A stretch of 64,000 nt of DNA from CAYLMG01 sp964493425. Lineage in GTDB: Bacteria; Planctomycetota; Phycisphaerae; Sedimentisphaerales; Anaerobacaceae. The stretch lies in the NCBI GenBank assembly GCA_964493425.1, contig CAZBMW010000005.1, forward strand, positions 94,159 through 158,158, written 5' to 3'. Shown here piece after piece: positions 25,424-33,917 of this stretch. The translations under genes were made by a program, and so were the position numbers. Each line of letters begins with the position of its first letter. The first letter of the stretch is position 1. The notes under the pieces were generated by a model. The model searched no databases. It had not been told where the DNA came from and saw nothing but the letters and a program-made list of their open reading frames with translations.

Positions 25424-26260
25424 TTATTGCAGAAGACGGGCTGGGTCGTCTTCGGGGCTGTATCTGATATCAGAGTCAATAGGCAGGATATTCCTGGAAT
25501 AAAGGTAACGAAGCAATTGCCTTCGTAAGTATCTGAACGGTCTGGTGAGCGAACGGTGCACAGAGATAAGTTTGATTTTTGAATGAGATATATTTTTTTC
25601 CTGCGGAGTTAACAGTTGCGGTTTCAGCTTTCTTTTATGTTTGAAAAGATGATAGAGGTCTGCTTTTTTAGCGCAGTTCCAGAGATATTCGGCGAATGAT
25701 TTTCCGAAGGAGGGATTTTTGTTCATATAAAGTGCGATTTGGAAATCGATAAGATAGGGTAGGCCGTCTTCGCCGACGATGATGTTGCCGCGCTTGTTCA
25801 TATCGAGATAGGCAATTCCGAGGCCGTGTATTCTGTTGAGCAGCTCAAGCAGATTGTCAAAGAAATCATCGGGCAGATTTTTTGATTCAGAAAGAGAGCA
25901 GCCTTCGATATATTCGTAGATAAAACCCGTATCGCCGTATGTTGACAGCAGTTTTGGAACCTGAGAGATGCTCTGGAGTCGGCGTAAATTTTCTATTTCG
26001 TAATTGCAAAGGCTTTTTCCGAGCCAGGTCATCGGCAGGCCGAGAAAATGCTGCTGCCTGTACATTTTCAATACGATTTTGAATAGTGTTCTTTTGTCTG
26101 TTCTTTTTTTTCGCCTTGCGAGCCGATAGAGGGCTGTAGCGGCAAAGAAATCGTGCTTTAGGATTTTGGATAGAAGGTAAGAGTTTTTTTCGAATATTAT
26201 TGTTCGGGGCAGCTTTTTCCCCCCGCAGGCGTAAAGTTGATATCCGATAGCCTTGCGCAT
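25424..26260 (-). CDS. lipopolysaccharide kinase-like protein
   Basis: Kinase-fold protein of 278 residues, probably another envelope-sugar kinase. Hinge GFIYEYIEGCSL, catalytic loop GIAYLDMNKRGNIIV (about 149-163) and LIDFQIAL (about 171-178, DFG-equivalent) are visible. The catalytic loop reads YLDM instead of the more common HGD/HRD form, as in the WaaP/RIO-like families. The N-terminal lobe lacks an obvious Gly-rich loop. It is convergent with comF. Only family-level resemblance to the kinase at 21428 is claimed. Confidence 0.75.
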   Translation of the reverse strand: MRKAIGYQLYACGGKKLPRTIIFEKNSYLLSKILKHDFFAATALYRLARRKKRTDKRTLFKIVLKMYRQQHFLGLPMTWLGKSLCNYEIENLRRLQSISQVPKLLSTYGDTGFIYEYIEGCSLSESKNLPDDFFDNLLELLNRIHGLGIAYLDMNKRGNIIVGEDGLPYLIDFQIALYMNKNPSFGKSFAEYLWNCAKKADLYHLFKHKRKLKPQLLTPQEKNISHSKIKLISVHRSLTRPFRYLRRQLLRYLYSRNILPIDSDIRYSPEDDPARLLQ

Positions 26261-26339
26261 TTTTATTTTCCAGCGAAAAACAAAAAAATTAGCGGTCGTT
26301 TTACACTTTTTCGCTTTTTACAGAAAATAAATCAGCAGC

Positions 26340-27116
26340 TCAAAGATTTTCATATTTAATAACAGCTTTATATAAGCCGTTTATTCTTTGCCCGTCAACG
26401 ATAATCGGGGAATAATTTTCGTTCCTCGGCTGAAGCCGGATTTTGTTGTCCGGCTCGAAAAAGACCCTTTTAAATGTGGTTTCGTGCGGAGTCGTGAATC
26501 TGACAAAGCAGTCGTCGCCGTTGCTTACTTCTGCATCCGGCGAGAATATCACAATATCGCCTTCCTTGAACTTTGGTTCCATAGAATCGCCTACAACGCG
26601 TACGGCAAAGGCATTGGGGTCGTGCAGGCCCGGGCAGCGGACGTAATCATCTGCTACGCCGACAGGATAGTCCAAATCATCAAAGTCGTTCGGGTAGCCT
26701 GCTGCGACTTTGTTTATGACAGGTACCATTCTTCCTGCGGCCAGGGCGGATTGCTGCTGCTCAATATTGAGGTTGCTTTCCGAAAGAAGCCTGTCAATCT
26801 GGTCAATGTCGGATTTTTTCTGAATAAGATTTTTGATGAACTGTCGCCATTTTTTATTTTCAGCCTCAGCGGACTCATAGCCGCTGCGAATATCGGAGGG
26901 CATTTTTTCCATATGCGCGATGTGTATGAGCAGGCCCGGTTCGAAGTCGAGAAGCTTTTCGAGCTTTCTAAGAAGCTCGTCACCCGGAGGGTTTTTGACC
27001 CTTCCCGTCTCGATGGTGGACAGGTATGGTTTTGAGAATCCGACTCTGCTGCTGACCTCGTCAAGTGTCAGTTTTAGCTGTTCCCGTTTTTGTCTTATTA
27101 TTCTGCCTAACGACAT
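26340..27116 (-). CDS. HTH-S24 peptidase repressor (LexA/CI-like)
   Basis: Transcriptional repressor that can inactivate itself. The N-terminal XRE helix-turn-helix (about 4-60, with LTLDEVSSRVGFSKPYLSTI) is joined by a linker to an S24 peptidase domain. Ser178 in VVGDSMEP and Lys216 in TTFKRVFF are the catalytic dyad, and the Ala139-Gly140 bond in VAAGYP is the expected cleavage site. The XRE-type DNA-binding domain differs from the winged helix of standard LexA, so it is closer to phage CI/HdiR-type regulators. No phage genes are adjacent. GTTAGGTAAGTAATTAAC at 27157-27174, about 40 bp upstream, is an imperfect palindrome and a possible self-operator. Confidence 0.9.
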   Translation of the reverse strand: MSLGRIIRQKREQLKLTLDEVSSRVGFSKPYLSTIETGRVKNPPGDELLRKLEKLLDFEPGLLIHIAHMEKMPSDIRSGYESAEAENKKWRQFIKNLIQKKSDIDQIDRLLSESNLNIEQQQSALAAGRMVPVINKVAAGYPNDFDDLDYPVGVADDYVRCPGLHDPNAFAVRVVGDSMEPKFKEGDIVIFSPDAEVSNGDDCFVRFTTPHETTFKRVFFEPDNKIRLQPRNENYSPIIVDGQRINGLYKAVIKYENL

Positions 27117-27181
27117 AACTTGAATTTTAGCGTAATTATTTCGGATTTCAATAGTCAGTTAGGTAAGTAATTAACGAAATT

Positions 27182-27745
27182 TCACAAAAAAATCAAGTGT
27201 TGTATAAGAATTTTCAGCCCTATAGCGATAATCACCATTCCACCGATAGCTTCGATTCTGCTTTCGAAGAAGTGGCCGAGCCTGCTGCCTGCAAAGACGC
27301 CGATGTATGAAAGCAGAAAGGTTATAAATCCGATAATTATCGCTGCGGTTATGACCGAAGAGGTAATGATTGAGAGTGTGAAGCCGACAGCGAGGGCATC
27401 GATGCTGGTGGCGACGGACAGGGCAATCAAAATGAGAAAATTGCCTGGGTCTAAGCTCCGGCTGGCGGTTTTTATTTTGAAGGATTCATAAATCATTTTT
27501 GTTCCGACAGCCGTTAACAGTGCAAAAGCGAGCCAGTGGTCGAATCTCTGGATATATTTGCTGACGGTCAGAGCGGCTGAGCAGCCTATCAGCGGCATTA
27601 CCGCCTGGAAGGTTCCGAAGAACAGGGCAATTCGGAGGGCATGTTTTATTTTCAATTTTTTGTAGATTGCGCCGCTGGCAATAGAAACAGCGAAGGCGTC
27701 CATTGCCAGGCCGAGCGCTATGATAGTGACAGTGATAAGCTCCAT
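27182..27745 (-). CDS. mntP: manganese efflux pump MntP
   Basis: Inner-membrane Mn(II) exporter. The 187 residues form six predicted helices in two similar halves, with the acidic/polar motif LAMDAFAVSIASG in the first helix and SVATSIDALAVGFTLS in the fourth, matching MntP/YebN. Length is as in the family. No yybP-ykoY manganese riboswitch is seen in the short space before it. It is in the same direction as the upstream secreted-protein gene 51 bp away and may be co-transcribed. Confidence 0.92.
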   Translation of the reverse strand: MELITVTIIALGLAMDAFAVSIASGAIYKKLKIKHALRIALFFGTFQAVMPLIGCSAALTVSKYIQRFDHWLAFALLTAVGTKMIYESFKIKTASRSLDPGNFLILIALSVATSIDALAVGFTLSIITSSVITAAIIIGFITFLLSYIGVFAGSRLGHFFESRIEAIGGMVIIAIGLKILIQHLIFL

Positions 27746-27796
27746 AGTCTAATTAATTATTCCAATGTCACTGGGTATAAGAAAGAGCGTTTATAT

Positions 27797-28615
27797 TTAT
27801 GGTTTACATTTTTTACAGGGTTTTTTACCAGCCTGTATGGCCTCTTCTCTGGTTTTGTACTCGATTCGGTTTTTGGGCAGTATTCTATCGACCCAGGAAC
27901 AGTCGGGCCTGTGGAAGACCGAGCTGTTTTTGGAGGCGATATAGACCTGCTCAACTTTTTCTTTTTCAACAGGTGTTTTTGGTGTCTCTTTCGGTGTTTC
28001 GGCTGGCAACTGCTGCGTTGCCTGCGGCAGAATGTTATTATAGTCGTTGACATCCATCAGGGGCGATATCGCAGAGTTTGCCTGCTTGAAGTCAGAGGCG
28101 AATTGCTCGATGTGTTTGTTAACGAGGCCGGTGATGGCTGTGAATTCGGCCTGCAGAGACGGGGCTTGTATAGTCTCCGCTTTTGTCCAGAGCTCGATTC
28201 GCAGGAAAGTCGAGAGGTTTCTTTCCAGGGTTACATCCGCAGAGAAGGAGGTTCGTATGTAAAGAACAGGCGGCCTTGCACGGTTGAGAACGATTCTGTC
28301 GACGTTGATTGTGAGCGTGGGAACATTCTGGTATCTCGCTGAGTAGCCTCGTTCAATCAAGGCTGCAATTTGGGCATCGGAGGAAGTGAGTCTTCGTTCG
28401 ACCATTGCGCCGAGGTTTCTATATATCCATTCGTCTCTTCCGACGAGAGCATTTTGGTATACGACCACGACACGAATCGCCTCGATTCCCACCAGAGCGG
28501 GATTGGGAAGTCCCGCTTCGGAAGCCTGTCTTGTGTCGGCTGCGCTTGAACCGAACAGATTGCTGCAGAGAAGCGATATAATTAATACTGGGAGAAGTGT
28601 TATTTTAGCTTTCAT
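27797..28615 (-). CDS. secreted protein with Ada-like metal-binding tail
   Basis: Unknown exported protein, 272 residues. A signal peptide (about 1-25) precedes a region of about 150 residues with mixed alpha/beta composition. A Pro/Thr/Glu-rich linker (QQLPAETPKETPKTPVEKEK) then leads to a C-terminal domain YIASKNSSVFHRPDCSW ... PCKKCKP, which has the His/Cys pattern of the Ada metal-binding fold seen in secreted proteins and nuclease-linked domains. One Cys in HRPDC plus the CKKC pair could bind zinc. The function is not known. Confidence 0.75.
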   Translation of the reverse strand: MKAKITLLPVLIISLLCSNLFGSSAADTRQASEAGLPNPALVGIEAIRVVVVYQNALVGRDEWIYRNLGAMVERRLTSSDAQIAALIERGYSARYQNVPTLTINVDRIVLNRARPPVLYIRTSFSADVTLERNLSTFLRIELWTKAETIQAPSLQAEFTAITGLVNKHIEQFASDFKQANSAISPLMDVNDYNNILPQATQQLPAETPKETPKTPVEKEKVEQVYIASKNSSVFHRPDCSWVDRILPKNRIEYKTREEAIQAGKKPCKKCKP

Positions 28616-28659
28616 ATTTCACTGCCCCTTTCTGTATACCTGAATTTATATCCGCAAAT

Positions 28660-28968
28660 TTACGCTATTAAAGCAAGGGCATCATCGACATTCATCCCTT
28701 TTTTTATTCCGATTGTTTCGCCTTTTTTATTTACTTTCGAGATTTTTCTCTTGTTGAAGCGCTCGAGGGTGCCGATAGGATTTTCCGGTGAGCTTTCAAC
28801 GAGTGCGGCGGCGACGTTATATTTCTGGCAGGCATCGATGTCTATAGCCGGACAGGCGAGAAAACCCTTTGGGCCTGTAACGAGCAGTATATTAAATTCG
28901 GACCATTTGACCTGCACGCCCTCAAGAAGGCCATTGGCGGTTTGAAATGTTTTTGTGTTAATCTGCAT
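28660..28968 (-). CDS. DUF1805 (YunC-like) protein
   Basis: Small cytosolic protein of 102 residues, unknown function. It shows the YunC/DUF1805 layout: LLVTGPKGFLACPAIDID (about 28-45), then NVAAALVESS, and a C-terminal GETIGIKKGMNVDDALALI. The family is widespread and uncharacterised. It is 31 bp downstream of the phosphohexomutase gene and 44 bp upstream of the next gene in the same direction, so it may be part of a small leftward operon. Confidence 0.8.
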   Translation of the reverse strand: MQINTKTFQTANGLLEGVQVKWSEFNILLVTGPKGFLACPAIDIDACQKYNVAAALVESSPENPIGTLERFNKRKISKVNKKGETIGIKKGMNVDDALALIA

Positions 28969-28999
28969 ATTTTGTTCTCCATCAGTTGTTAAAGCTTTG

Positions 29000-30370
29000 T
29001 CATACCGGTTTGCCGAGATGGTCGATTATTTCAGACAGTTTTTGACCGAGCATTTCTTTAGTTCTGGCTTCAATGTTCAGCCTAAGCAATGGTTCAGTAT
29101 TGCTCGCTCGACAATTAAACCACCATTCCTTGAAGCGCACCGTTACTCCGTCGAGATGGTCGACCTGGCCGTTTTTGTATTTGTTTTCGAGCTCGTTCAT
29201 TTTTGCTTTTTTGTCAGCGACTATGAAGTTTATCTCGCCGCTGCTGCGGTATCTTCTCAGCGGTTCGATGAGCCTGCTTAGAGGTACGTCTGTCTGGCTG
29301 ACAATGTTGAGGATATGGATGAGGGTAATGACGGCCGAATCCGCGTAGAAGTTATCCTGAAAGTAGAAGTGTCCTGAGAGCTCGCCGCCGAACACGCCGT
29401 GCGAGTCCCGAAGGGCTTTTTTCATAAATGCGTGACCGACTCGTTCTCTTCGGGGTACTCCGCCGTACTTTAAGATTTCTTCGGGGACGACAAGGCTGCT
29501 TCTGATGTCGTAAACGATAACGGAGTTTGGTGACATTTTTAGAAAGTACGGTACCAACAGTGCGGTGATTAGGTCACAACTGATGTTTTTTGCATTTTCG
29601 TCCACCATCATCAACCTGTCGGCGTCGCCGTCGAAACAGATACCGAAGTCGCATTGATTGTCCCTTACAGCCTGTTTCACTTCGGCGAGATTTTCCTCTA
29701 CGAGCGGGTTCGGCTCGTGTTTGAAGTTGCCTTCATGCTCGAAATTCAGCCCGATTATCTCAATGGGTAAATCTTCAAAGACAAACGGTATTATTTTACC
29801 TGCCATTCCGTTTGATGCATCGATGGCGATTCTTAGTCTTCGCAGATTCGGGTTTAGAAACTTTAAGATATGTTTTCTGTAATCTTCTGCGAGGTCGAAT
29901 TTTTCTACGGAGCCGGTCGGCCTCGCCTTTGTGTGCAACAGAGCCAGAGCAATGTGCTCGATGTCCCTGAGCCCGGTGTCAACACCGATTGGTTTTGCCT
30001 GCAGCCCCGAGATTTTGAAGCCATTGTAGGTTTCGGGGTTGTGTGAGGCGGTGACCTGGACGCCGCCGCAGGTGCCCAGATAATTGATTGCGAAATACAT
30101 TTGCGGAGTGTCAATCAAGCCTATGTCGATTACGTTCGCTCCGGTTGAACTCATACCTTTTATAAGTGCATCAGCGAGCATCCTGCTGTGGCTTCTCATA
30201 TCGTGCCCTACGCAGATGCTGTGACAGTTTGCCATACCTCTTTCATAACCCGTCAGCATTGAACGCAGAAACCGGGCAGATGCATAGCCGATTTTCCAGG
30301 CTGTGTCTTCGTCTATCTGCTCGCCGAAGACCCCCCTGATATCATAGGCTTTGAAGATTGCCGGGTCCAT
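29000..30370 (-). CDS. phosphomannomutase/phosphoglucomutase
   Basis: Interconverts hexose 6- and 1-phosphates to supply nucleotide sugars. The 456 residues have the catalytic phosphoserine in QVTASHNPETYNGFKI (Ser109), the metal site DGDADRLMMVDE and the sugar-binding FGGELSGHFYF (GEXSGH motif). The C-terminal phosphate loop is in RASNTEPLLRLNIEAR. This matches the AlgC/ManB type. The 234 bp upstream of the start contain no further gene or structure that I can see. Confidence 0.93.
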   Translation of the reverse strand: MDPAIFKAYDIRGVFGEQIDEDTAWKIGYASARFLRSMLTGYERGMANCHSICVGHDMRSHSRMLADALIKGMSSTGANVIDIGLIDTPQMYFAINYLGTCGGVQVTASHNPETYNGFKISGLQAKPIGVDTGLRDIEHIALALLHTKARPTGSVEKFDLAEDYRKHILKFLNPNLRRLRIAIDASNGMAGKIIPFVFEDLPIEIIGLNFEHEGNFKHEPNPLVEENLAEVKQAVRDNQCDFGICFDGDADRLMMVDENAKNISCDLITALLVPYFLKMSPNSVIVYDIRSSLVVPEEILKYGGVPRRERVGHAFMKKALRDSHGVFGGELSGHFYFQDNFYADSAVITLIHILNIVSQTDVPLSRLIEPLRRYRSSGEINFIVADKKAKMNELENKYKNGQVDHLDGVTVRFKEWWFNCRASNTEPLLRLNIEARTKEMLGQKLSEIIDHLGKPV

Positions 30371-30604
30371 TTGCTTACTCCTTTATTGTTATCGGCCAGC
30401 TTTAGGCTGAAATTAACCCTTAAAAGTCAAAGGCTGTGAACTCGATACTTTTTTAGGCTGCTTTTTACTGTGTATTTATACCGTTTGTTTCTGCAAAAGT
30501 CAATAAATGATAGCTTTCGCGGCAAATAAATTGATGTGTAAGTTTGGGAGATGGATAATATTGAAGATTCAGGGCAGAATTTAGGAGAAAATAAGAGCTA
30601 TGAG

Positions 30605-31387
30605 TTACTTTATTTGGGGCAGGTTGAAGAAAGCTCTGCTCGTGCTGGTTACGGTTTGAGCGAAGTCTTCGAAGCCGATTTTTTTCAACTCAGCCAGGAA
30701 TTTGGCGGTATGGATTAGAAGAGCGGGCTCGTTTATTTTTTGCTTTCGCATCGGCTCGGGTGACATATAAGGGCAATCGGTCTCGAGCATTAGTCTGTCG
30801 AGCGGTACAACAGCAGCGGCGCGGTGGGTTTTTTCGGCGTTCTTAAAAGTAACGACGCCGGTAAAGGAGATATAAAAGCCCTTGTCCAAAACAATTTTTG
30901 CCTGCTCAGCAGAGCCGCTGAAGCAATGAAAGACGACTTTATCGATACTGCCGGAGTAGCTGTCCAGGATTTGCATAGTTTCATCGAAGGCCTTTCGGCA
31001 GTGGATGATGACGGGCAGGTTAGATTCGGCGGCGATATTAAGGTGCTGGGCAAAAACGCGTCTCTGGTCTTCGTGCAGCGAATGGTCGTAATGATAATCG
31101 AGGCCGGTCTCTCCAATAGCGACGACTTTTTCATTGTGGGCAAGCTGTTTGAGCACAGCGATTGTACGGTCGGTAACGGTTTTTGCATCGTGCGGATGGA
31201 TTGCGACAGCGGCGTATAAATCTTCGAATCTTTGCGTCAGTGCAAGGGCTTTTTGGTTTTCGTTAGGGTCGGTTCCAATGGTTACCCAGCAGCAGACCCC
31301 TGCAGTAATGCTTCTGGCGATGACGGCGTCGATATCACCAGCTAAATCATCGAAGGTCAAATGACAATGTGTGTCAATCAGTTCCAT
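30605..31387 (-). CDS. TatD-family hydrolase
   Basis: Metal-dependent TIM-barrel DNase/hydrolase of the TatD type, 260 residues. The metal residues are visible in IDTHCHLTFDD (residues 4-14), GETGLDYHYDH (Glu and His), IIHCRKAFDE and VFHCFSGSAEQA, then LETDCPYMSPEP near the end. The role in bacteria is DNA processing or D-tyrosyl-type editing, not settled. It stands as a single gene 37 bp ahead of an exporter gene oriented the same way. Confidence 0.93.
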   Translation of the reverse strand: MELIDTHCHLTFDDLAGDIDAVIARSITAGVCCWVTIGTDPNENQKALALTQRFEDLYAAVAIHPHDAKTVTDRTIAVLKQLAHNEKVVAIGETGLDYHYDHSLHEDQRRVFAQHLNIAAESNLPVIIHCRKAFDETMQILDSYSGSIDKVVFHCFSGSAEQAKIVLDKGFYISFTGVVTFKNAEKTHRAAAVVPLDRLMLETDCPYMSPEPMRKQKINEPALLIHTAKFLAELKKIGFEDFAQTVTSTSRAFFNLPQIK

Positions 31388-31424
31388 TTTAGTGTGTCCG
31401 TATCAACTGCTCGTTGGATGTTCC

Positions 31425-32057
31425 TTATTTTTTCGCTATCATTAAGTTGATGGCTAAACCAACAAAAATTATCGCAGTCAATATATTCAATGTATAGTGA
31501 ACAACAACATTTTTCCTAATAAATTCTCCAACTTTTCCTGCGGCAAGAGCAATAAAAATGCACCAGACAGTTCCGGTCGTAACAAACGTAAATCCTAATA
31601 GCAGAAACGGAATTGGTCCTTTGTTATATTGTATGTCAATGAATTGCGGTAGAAAAGTCATAAAGAATATAACAACTTTAGGATTGGTTATATTAGTTAT
31701 CAATCCATCCCTGTAAATTTGGAGAATGCTTTTCTTCTCCGTCAAGTATGCTATTTCTCCTGTCTTTTTTCTTAATTTGATAATCGTTCTTATCCCAAGA
31801 AACACTAAATATCCAGCGCCGATGTATTTGAGTATTGTGAATGCCAGAGGCGAAATCATTATTACGGCTGACAGGCCAAATGCAACCAGCAAAGTGTGTA
31901 TTACACCGCCCGATGATATGCCTAATACTGAAAAAATACCTGCCTTTGTTCCTTGTGATAAACTTCGGGCAATTATATACATTGTATCGGCACCGGGTGT
32001 CATATTCAGTATTATTCCTGATAAAACAAATATCGGATAATTTTGAATTCCAAGCAT
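31425..32057 (-). CDS. LysE/RhtB-family amino-acid exporter
   Basis: Inner-membrane exporter of amino acids or similar small molecules, 210 residues with about six helices. The family start NYPIFVLSGIILNMTPGADTMYI contains the conserved TPGAD-type motif, followed by GTKAGIFSVLGISSG and ITNPKVVIFFMTFLPQF. The substrate cannot be predicted. The gene is more AT-rich in codon use than the adjacent tatD and yraN genes, so it may have been acquired. Confidence 0.88.
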   Translation of the reverse strand: MLGIQNYPIFVLSGIILNMTPGADTMYIIARSLSQGTKAGIFSVLGISSGGVIHTLLVAFGLSAVIMISPLAFTILKYIGAGYLVFLGIRTIIKLRKKTGEIAYLTEKKSILQIYRDGLITNITNPKVVIFFMTFLPQFIDIQYNKGPIPFLLLGFTFVTTGTVWCIFIALAAGKVGEFIRKNVVVHYTLNILTAIIFVGLAINLMIAKK

Positions 32058-32159
32058 TTCAGCTATTCCCTATTACCTGCTCGACAAAAATCCTTTGCGT
32101 CCTTCTACTATTCTGCTGAGAGTACGCAGTCATCAACATATCTATGACTAAACAAGTAA

Positions 32160-32552
32160 CTACCGCACAAAGGCGTTTTTGTAATGGTTAATTTGTTCTC
32201 GGCCGTTTTTATCGAGAGTAATTGTGACAGCATCAAAACGATATGGACGGTTTTCGATTTTCTTGGCGGCTAAAAAATAGCGGGCGGTTCTGTATATTTT
32301 TTGCTGCTTTTCGGTTGTGATAAGCGTTTCAGCAAGTGTGAAAGATTCGTCTGTTCTTGTTTTGACTTCGACAAAGACAATTGTATGGTTTGGGTCAACC
32401 ATAATCAGGTCGATTTCGCCGGCTTTGCAGGAGTAATTTTTTGCAAGCGGAAACAAGACTTTTGCTTTGAGGAATTTTTCACAGCGTTTTTCACCCCATC
32501 GGCCAAGAAGCTTTTGGTTGTTCAGCAGCTTTTGTTTTTTTAACAGCAGCAT
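32160..32552 (-). CDS. YraN-family endonuclease-like protein
   Basis: 130-residue protein of the UPF0102 family, which has a restriction-endonuclease-like fold; the cellular role is unknown. The diagnostic stretch is AGEIDLIMVDPNHTIVFVEV followed by KTRTDE (Asp, Glu and Lys of the nuclease core). Position after rplS is classical for the trmD-rplS-rnhB-yraN neighbourhood, although no rnhB is found here. It is 52 bp downstream of rplS on the same strand. Confidence 0.92.
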   Translation of the reverse strand: MLLLKKQKLLNNQKLLGRWGEKRCEKFLKAKVLFPLAKNYSCKAGEIDLIMVDPNHTIVFVEVKTRTDESFTLAETLITTEKQQKIYRTARYFLAAKKIENRPYRFDAVTITLDKNGREQINHYKNAFVR

Positions 32553-32604
32553 AGTCTTGAAAGATTTTGCCTGTAGTGGGTAGCTTTTGCCTGGCCAGCG
32601 TTTT

Positions 32605-32973
32605 TTACTTTACGGCGGTATGGTCGGTGTGTCTCTGGGCCAGCCGAACGGATTTGCCGGTTCTTTTTCTCAAAAAGTACAGTTTTGACCGTCTTCTTTT
32701 ACCGCTTCTTACCGGTTTTATGTCGATGATATTCGGCGAGTGGAGGGGAAAGATTCGCTCCACGCCTTCGTTTCCCACGATTCTTCTGACGGTAAAGGTC
32801 TGGTTGACACCGCGTCCGCGGCGGGCGATTACGGTCCCGGTAAAGACCTGGGTACGCTCCTTATCACCTTCTTTTATCCTGCAGTAAACATCGACGGTAT
32901 CGCCGGTCTCGAAATGCGGGATGTCTTTTTTCAGGTTTTTGCCTTCGACTGTTTCGAGCAATTTGTTTTTCAC
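32605..32973 (-). CDS. rplS: 50S ribosomal protein L19
   Basis: Ribosomal protein at the 30S-50S interface. The 122 residues contain FETGDTVDVYCRIKEGDKER and VFTGTVIARRGRGVNQTFTV, then GVERIFPLHSPNI and RRSKLYFLRKRTGKSVRL, all conserved in L19. The length is normal with a short extension (AQRHTDHTAVK). It is downstream of trmD by 115 bp on the same strand. Confidence 0.97.
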   Translation of the reverse strand: MKNKLLETVEGKNLKKDIPHFETGDTVDVYCRIKEGDKERTQVFTGTVIARRGRGVNQTFTVRRIVGNEGVERIFPLHSPNIIDIKPVRSGKRRRSKLYFLRKRTGKSVRLAQRHTDHTAVK

Positions 32974-33088
32974 CGGTATATTTCCTGTTCTCTTTTTACT
33001 TGCTGCCTTATTTTGTAGTACTCCATAATATTAGATAAAAGGCGGATTATAGCTGATTTTTGCATTAAGGCAAGTATTTTTATGGATT

Positions 33089-33778
33089 TTATTTACCAAG
33101 CAGGTCGGGTCGCCATTTCTTTGTTCTTTCGACGGCCTGCTGCTGTCGCCACTCGGCTATTTTCTTGTGGTCTCCGGAAAGTAGTATATCGGGCACTTTC
33201 ATATCACGGAAGACCTCCGGCCTTGTGTATTGGGGATATTCGAGATGCCCGGCGACCGAATCGCTAAAGGATTCATCGATTGCCGAGGTTTCATCGCCGA
33301 GTGCGCCGGCCAGAAGTCTTACAACGGCATCGATAATAACCATGGCAGCCAGCTCACCGCCGCTGAGGATGTAGTCGCCGATGGAGATTTGCTCGGCGTC
33401 AAGGCCGATGCGTATTCTTTCATCGAATCCCTCGTATCTGCCGGCAATGAGGACCAGACGTTTTTCTTTACTTAGCTCGACTGCTTTTTTCTGGTCGAAT
33501 TTTTGTCCCTGGGGCGTCAGCAATATGGCTCTGCCTTTTTCGGCTGATAGCTTGCGGACGTATTCTGCGCAGTCGAATACCGGCTGGCACATCATAACCA
33601 TACCAGGCCCGCCGCCGTAAGGTTTGTCATCGACCTTTTTGTAGCTGTCGGTGGTAAAGTCCCTGATATTTGTAAGGACTATTTGCACTATTCCGCCGTC
33701 CTGTGCCCTTTTTATAATCGAGTGCGCCAGCGGCGATTCAAACATCTCCGGAAATAAAGTTAAAACGTCAATTCTCAT
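33089..33778 (-). CDS. trmD: tRNA (guanine-N1)-methyltransferase
   Basis: SPOUT methyltransferase that makes m1G37 in tRNAs and prevents frameshifting. The 229 residues have MRIDVLTLFPEMFESPLAHS, then KPYGGGPGMVMMCQP (the AdoMet trefoil-knot region), IAGRYEGFDERI and ISIGDYILSGGELAAMV. It starts just left of the GH2 gene, which interrupts the usual link with rpsP and rimM. It is transcribed leftward toward rplS. Confidence 0.97.
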   Translation of the reverse strand: MRIDVLTLFPEMFESPLAHSIIKRAQDGGIVQIVLTNIRDFTTDSYKKVDDKPYGGGPGMVMMCQPVFDCAEYVRKLSAEKGRAILLTPQGQKFDQKKAVELSKEKRLVLIAGRYEGFDERIRIGLDAEQISIGDYILSGGELAAMVIIDAVVRLLAGALGDETSAIDESFSDSVAGHLEYPQYTRPEVFRDMKVPDILLSGDHKKIAEWRQQQAVERTKKWRPDLLGK

Positions 33779-33917
33779 AATATCTTATTGTACCGCAATC
33801 ACTGCGTTTTGTCGATTGTTCTGTATCGCAGCAGCAAAAATGTAAAGATGTTTTTTACAGTATGGTCTTTTTATGACATAATTATGTTATGAACGAAAAT
33901 GATGAAAGGATTAATAG

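Noticed and set aside
26340..27116. Prophage or integrated element around the CI-like repressor
   Set aside because: No integrase, capsid or attachment-site duplication within 10 kb; flanking genes are housekeeping.
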